NCBI GenBank assembly: GCA_017964105.1
Contig: JAGCSP010000028.1
Span: forward strand, 1-6,623
Reading direction: 5' to 3'
Origin: Clostridia bacterium
GTDB lineage: Bacteria > Bacillota > Clostridia > Christensenellales > UBA1242
DNA length: 6,623 nt
Shown here piece after piece: positions 5,815 through 6,623 of this stretch. The position numbers were made by a program, and so were the translations under genes. Each line of letters starts with the position of its first letter. Position 1 is the first letter of the stretch. Under the pieces are notes generated by a model. The model was not told the origin of the DNA and did no database searches. It saw only the letters and a program-made list of their open reading frames with translations.

Positions 5815-6543
5815 ATGAGATACAAAATAGTTTTTAGTTATGATGGCTCACAGTATTGTGGGATGCAAATTCAAAAGGATAAACTTACCATTGCCAAGGT
5901 GCTAAATGATAATTTGTCTAAGGTTTTAAGTAGTCAAATTGAAGTTACTGCTAGTGGCAGAACAGATAGTGGTGTTTCTGCAATAGAACAAGTGGGGCAC
6001 TTTGATTATGATGGCGATCTGCCAAAGAATTTTGTTGGGTATATCAATAGTGTGTTACCTGCAAGCATTAGAGTGCACAGTGTGCAAGCTGCACCAAACT
6101 TCCATGCACGCTATGACGCCAAAGAAAAAACTTATTTATATAAGTTTTACGTGTCCAAAAATGCAAATGCATATTATGACAAATTTGCGCTTCATGTGCC
6201 CGTGTGTGATATAGATAAGGTAAAGGCAAGTTTAAAATATTTGATTGGCACACACGACTTTACTTCTTTTTGTGCTTCTGGTACTGAAATAAAAGATATG
6301 GTGCGAACTATAATTAGCGCAAATATTTATAATGAAGGTGATTTATATACATTCACAATTACAGGCAACGGATTTTTATATAATATGGTACGTATTATTA
6401 TGGGAACACTAATTGAAATTGGTTCAAAAGGTTTAGAGCCAGAGCATATGCGTGACGTAATTGATGGCAAGAATCGTAAATTAGCAGGCCCTACGAAACC
6501 TGCATATCCATTAATTTTAAAGTCAGTTAGTTATATTCAATAA
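5815..6543 (+). CDS. truA: tRNA pseudouridine(38-40) synthase TruA
   Basis: 242 residues, normal for TruA. It isomerises uridines 38-40 in the anticodon stem-loop of many tRNAs to pseudouridine. Motifs in order: YDGSQYCGMQIQ (9-20), like YDGTxFxGWQxQ with Met in place of the usual Trp; ASGRTDSGVSAIEQV (46-60) with catalytic Asp51 in GRTD; NFHARYDAKEKTYLYKF (95-111), the FHAR...K-x-Y-x-Y motif; GTHDFTSFC (145-153); and GNGFLYNMVRIIMGTL (184-199). The tail AGPTKPAYPLIL (224-235) diverges from the common AGPTAPPHGLYL. ATG 5815 is chosen because family similarity (RYKIVFSYDG) begins there and the promoter lies immediately upstream; an in-frame TTG at 5779 is the -35 box. No ribosome binding site is present, in line with leaderless translation. 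Divergent from nifJ. The stop codon abuts the -35 box of the next promoter with no terminator between, so some read-through into the next gene is expected. Confidence 0.96.
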   Translation: MRYKIVFSYDGSQYCGMQIQKDKLTIAKVLNDNLSKVLSSQIEVTASGRTDSGVSAIEQVGHFDYDGDLPKNFVGYINSVLPASIRVHSVQAAPNFHARYDAKEKTYLYKFYVSKNANAYYDKFALHVPVCDIDKVKASLKYLIGTHDFTSFCASGTEIKDMVRTIISANIYNEGDLYTFTITGNGFLYNMVRIIMGTLIEIGSKGLEPEHMRDVIDGKNRKLAGPTKPAYPLILKSVSYIQ

Positions 6544-6572
6544 TTGACACGCATGTTAACGCATGTTATACT
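6544..6572 (+). promoter_or_regulatory. Strong promoter of the gene entering at the right edge
   Basis: A perfect -35 TTGACA (6544-6549) starts right after the truA stop codon and is 17 bases from TATACT (6567-6572), which also carries an extended TG at 6564-6565. Predicted +1 is about 6579. This is the strongest promoter in the window, suggesting a highly expressed gene. Confidence 0.9.
6549..6568 (+). repeat. Perfect 10-bp tandem direct repeat inside the promoter, candidate operator
   Basis: ACGCATGTTA occurs twice back to back (6549-6558 and 6559-6568). The repeat starts on the last base of the -35 box and ends two bases into the -10 box, thus filling the whole spacer. A 10-bp period is close to one helical turn, which would put both copies on the same DNA face. 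Whether a regulator binds here is inference. Confidence 0.7.
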
Positions 6573-6579
6573 ATAAGTG

Positions 6580-6597
6580 TAGAAACGTTAGTTTCTA
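6580..6597 (+). promoter_or_regulatory. Hairpin at the predicted 5' end of the downstream mRNA
   Basis: TAGAAAC (6580-6586) pairs perfectly with GTTTCTA (6591-6597) around a GTTA loop. It begins one base after the predicted +1 (6579) and ends before the ribosome binding site, so the transcript would carry a stem-loop almost at its 5' terminus. It has no T run and is not a terminator. Confidence 0.6.
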
Positions 6598-6602
6598 AAT
6601 AA

Positions 6603-6608
6603 AAGGAG
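6603..6608 (+). promoter_or_regulatory. Ribosome binding site of the right-edge gene
   Basis: AAGGAG at 6603-6608, nine bases before ATG 6618. A nearer ATG at 6610 is only one base from the site and too close to be used. Confidence 0.85.
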
Positions 6609-6617
6609 AATGAAATT

Positions 6618-6623
6618 ATGAAA
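6618..6623 (+). CDS. First two codons of the next gene (3' truncated by window), product not determinable
   Basis: ATG AAA (Met-Lys) follows a strong promoter, a 5' hairpin and a strong ribosome binding site, so a real and probably highly expressed gene starts here. Two residues do not allow identification. In many Bacillota truA is followed by rplM-rpsI (ribosomal proteins L13 and S9), which would fit the strong signals, but this is only a synteny guess. Confidence 0.7.

Noticed and set aside
6002..6253. Frames 6002-6214 (+) and 6068-6253 (-)
   Set aside because: Both overlap the conserved core of truA in other frames and have no start signals.
1..6623. CRISPR array, insertion sequence, tRNA/rRNA gene, riboswitch or phage remnant
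   Set aside because: No regularly spaced repeats, transposase or integrase reading frames, cloverleaf or rRNA-like sequence were seen, and the intergenic gaps are too short for large structured leaders.

Overview
This is an AT-rich, gene-dense chromosomal window (about one third G+C by eye). It most likely comes from an anaerobic low-G+C Gram-positive bacterium (Bacillota, Clostridia-like, possibly an uncultured lineage). The basis is a single-chain pyruvate:ferredoxin oxidoreductase, consensus sigma-A promoters (TTGACA-17-TATAAT type), strong AAGGAG ribosome binding sites, TAA as the only stop codon used, and simple hairpin-plus-T-run terminators. The lineage is an inference and I cannot name a species.

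Layout from left to right: (1) the 3' end of an unrecognised lysine/glutamate-rich coiled-coil protein, closed by a strong terminator; (2) a membrane-anchored ComEC/Rec2-type metallo-beta-lactamase-fold protein with a transmembrane segment at each end; (3) a 166-residue protein that looks like a shikimate-kinase fold with its P-loop and substrate-binding residues lost; (4) convergent to it and sharing a bidirectional terminator, a complete nifJ/por pyruvate:ferredoxin oxidoreductase on the minus strand; (5) diverging from nifJ, the tRNA pseudouridine synthase gene truA; (6) a strong promoter with a 10-bp tandem repeat in it, a 5' hairpin, a ribosome binding site and the first two codons of the next gene.

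The genes do not form one pathway. Each appears to be its own transcription unit with its own promoter. PFOR is the central energy-metabolism enzyme (pyruvate to acetyl-CoA plus reduced ferredoxin), TruA modifies tRNA anticodon stems, the MBL protein probably works outside the membrane, and the shikimate-kinase-like protein has no clear role.

The points most worth a second look are: extremely short or absent mRNA leaders (two genes appear leaderless, two have predicted leaders of 12-14 nt); the shikimate-kinase-like protein lacking catalytic motifs; an extra Cys-X2-Cys-X4-Cys motif in PFOR beside its ferredoxin domain; and the tandem-repeat promoter at the right edge. No mobile element, CRISPR array, tRNA or rRNA was seen, and I did not find a clear multi-gene novel system.
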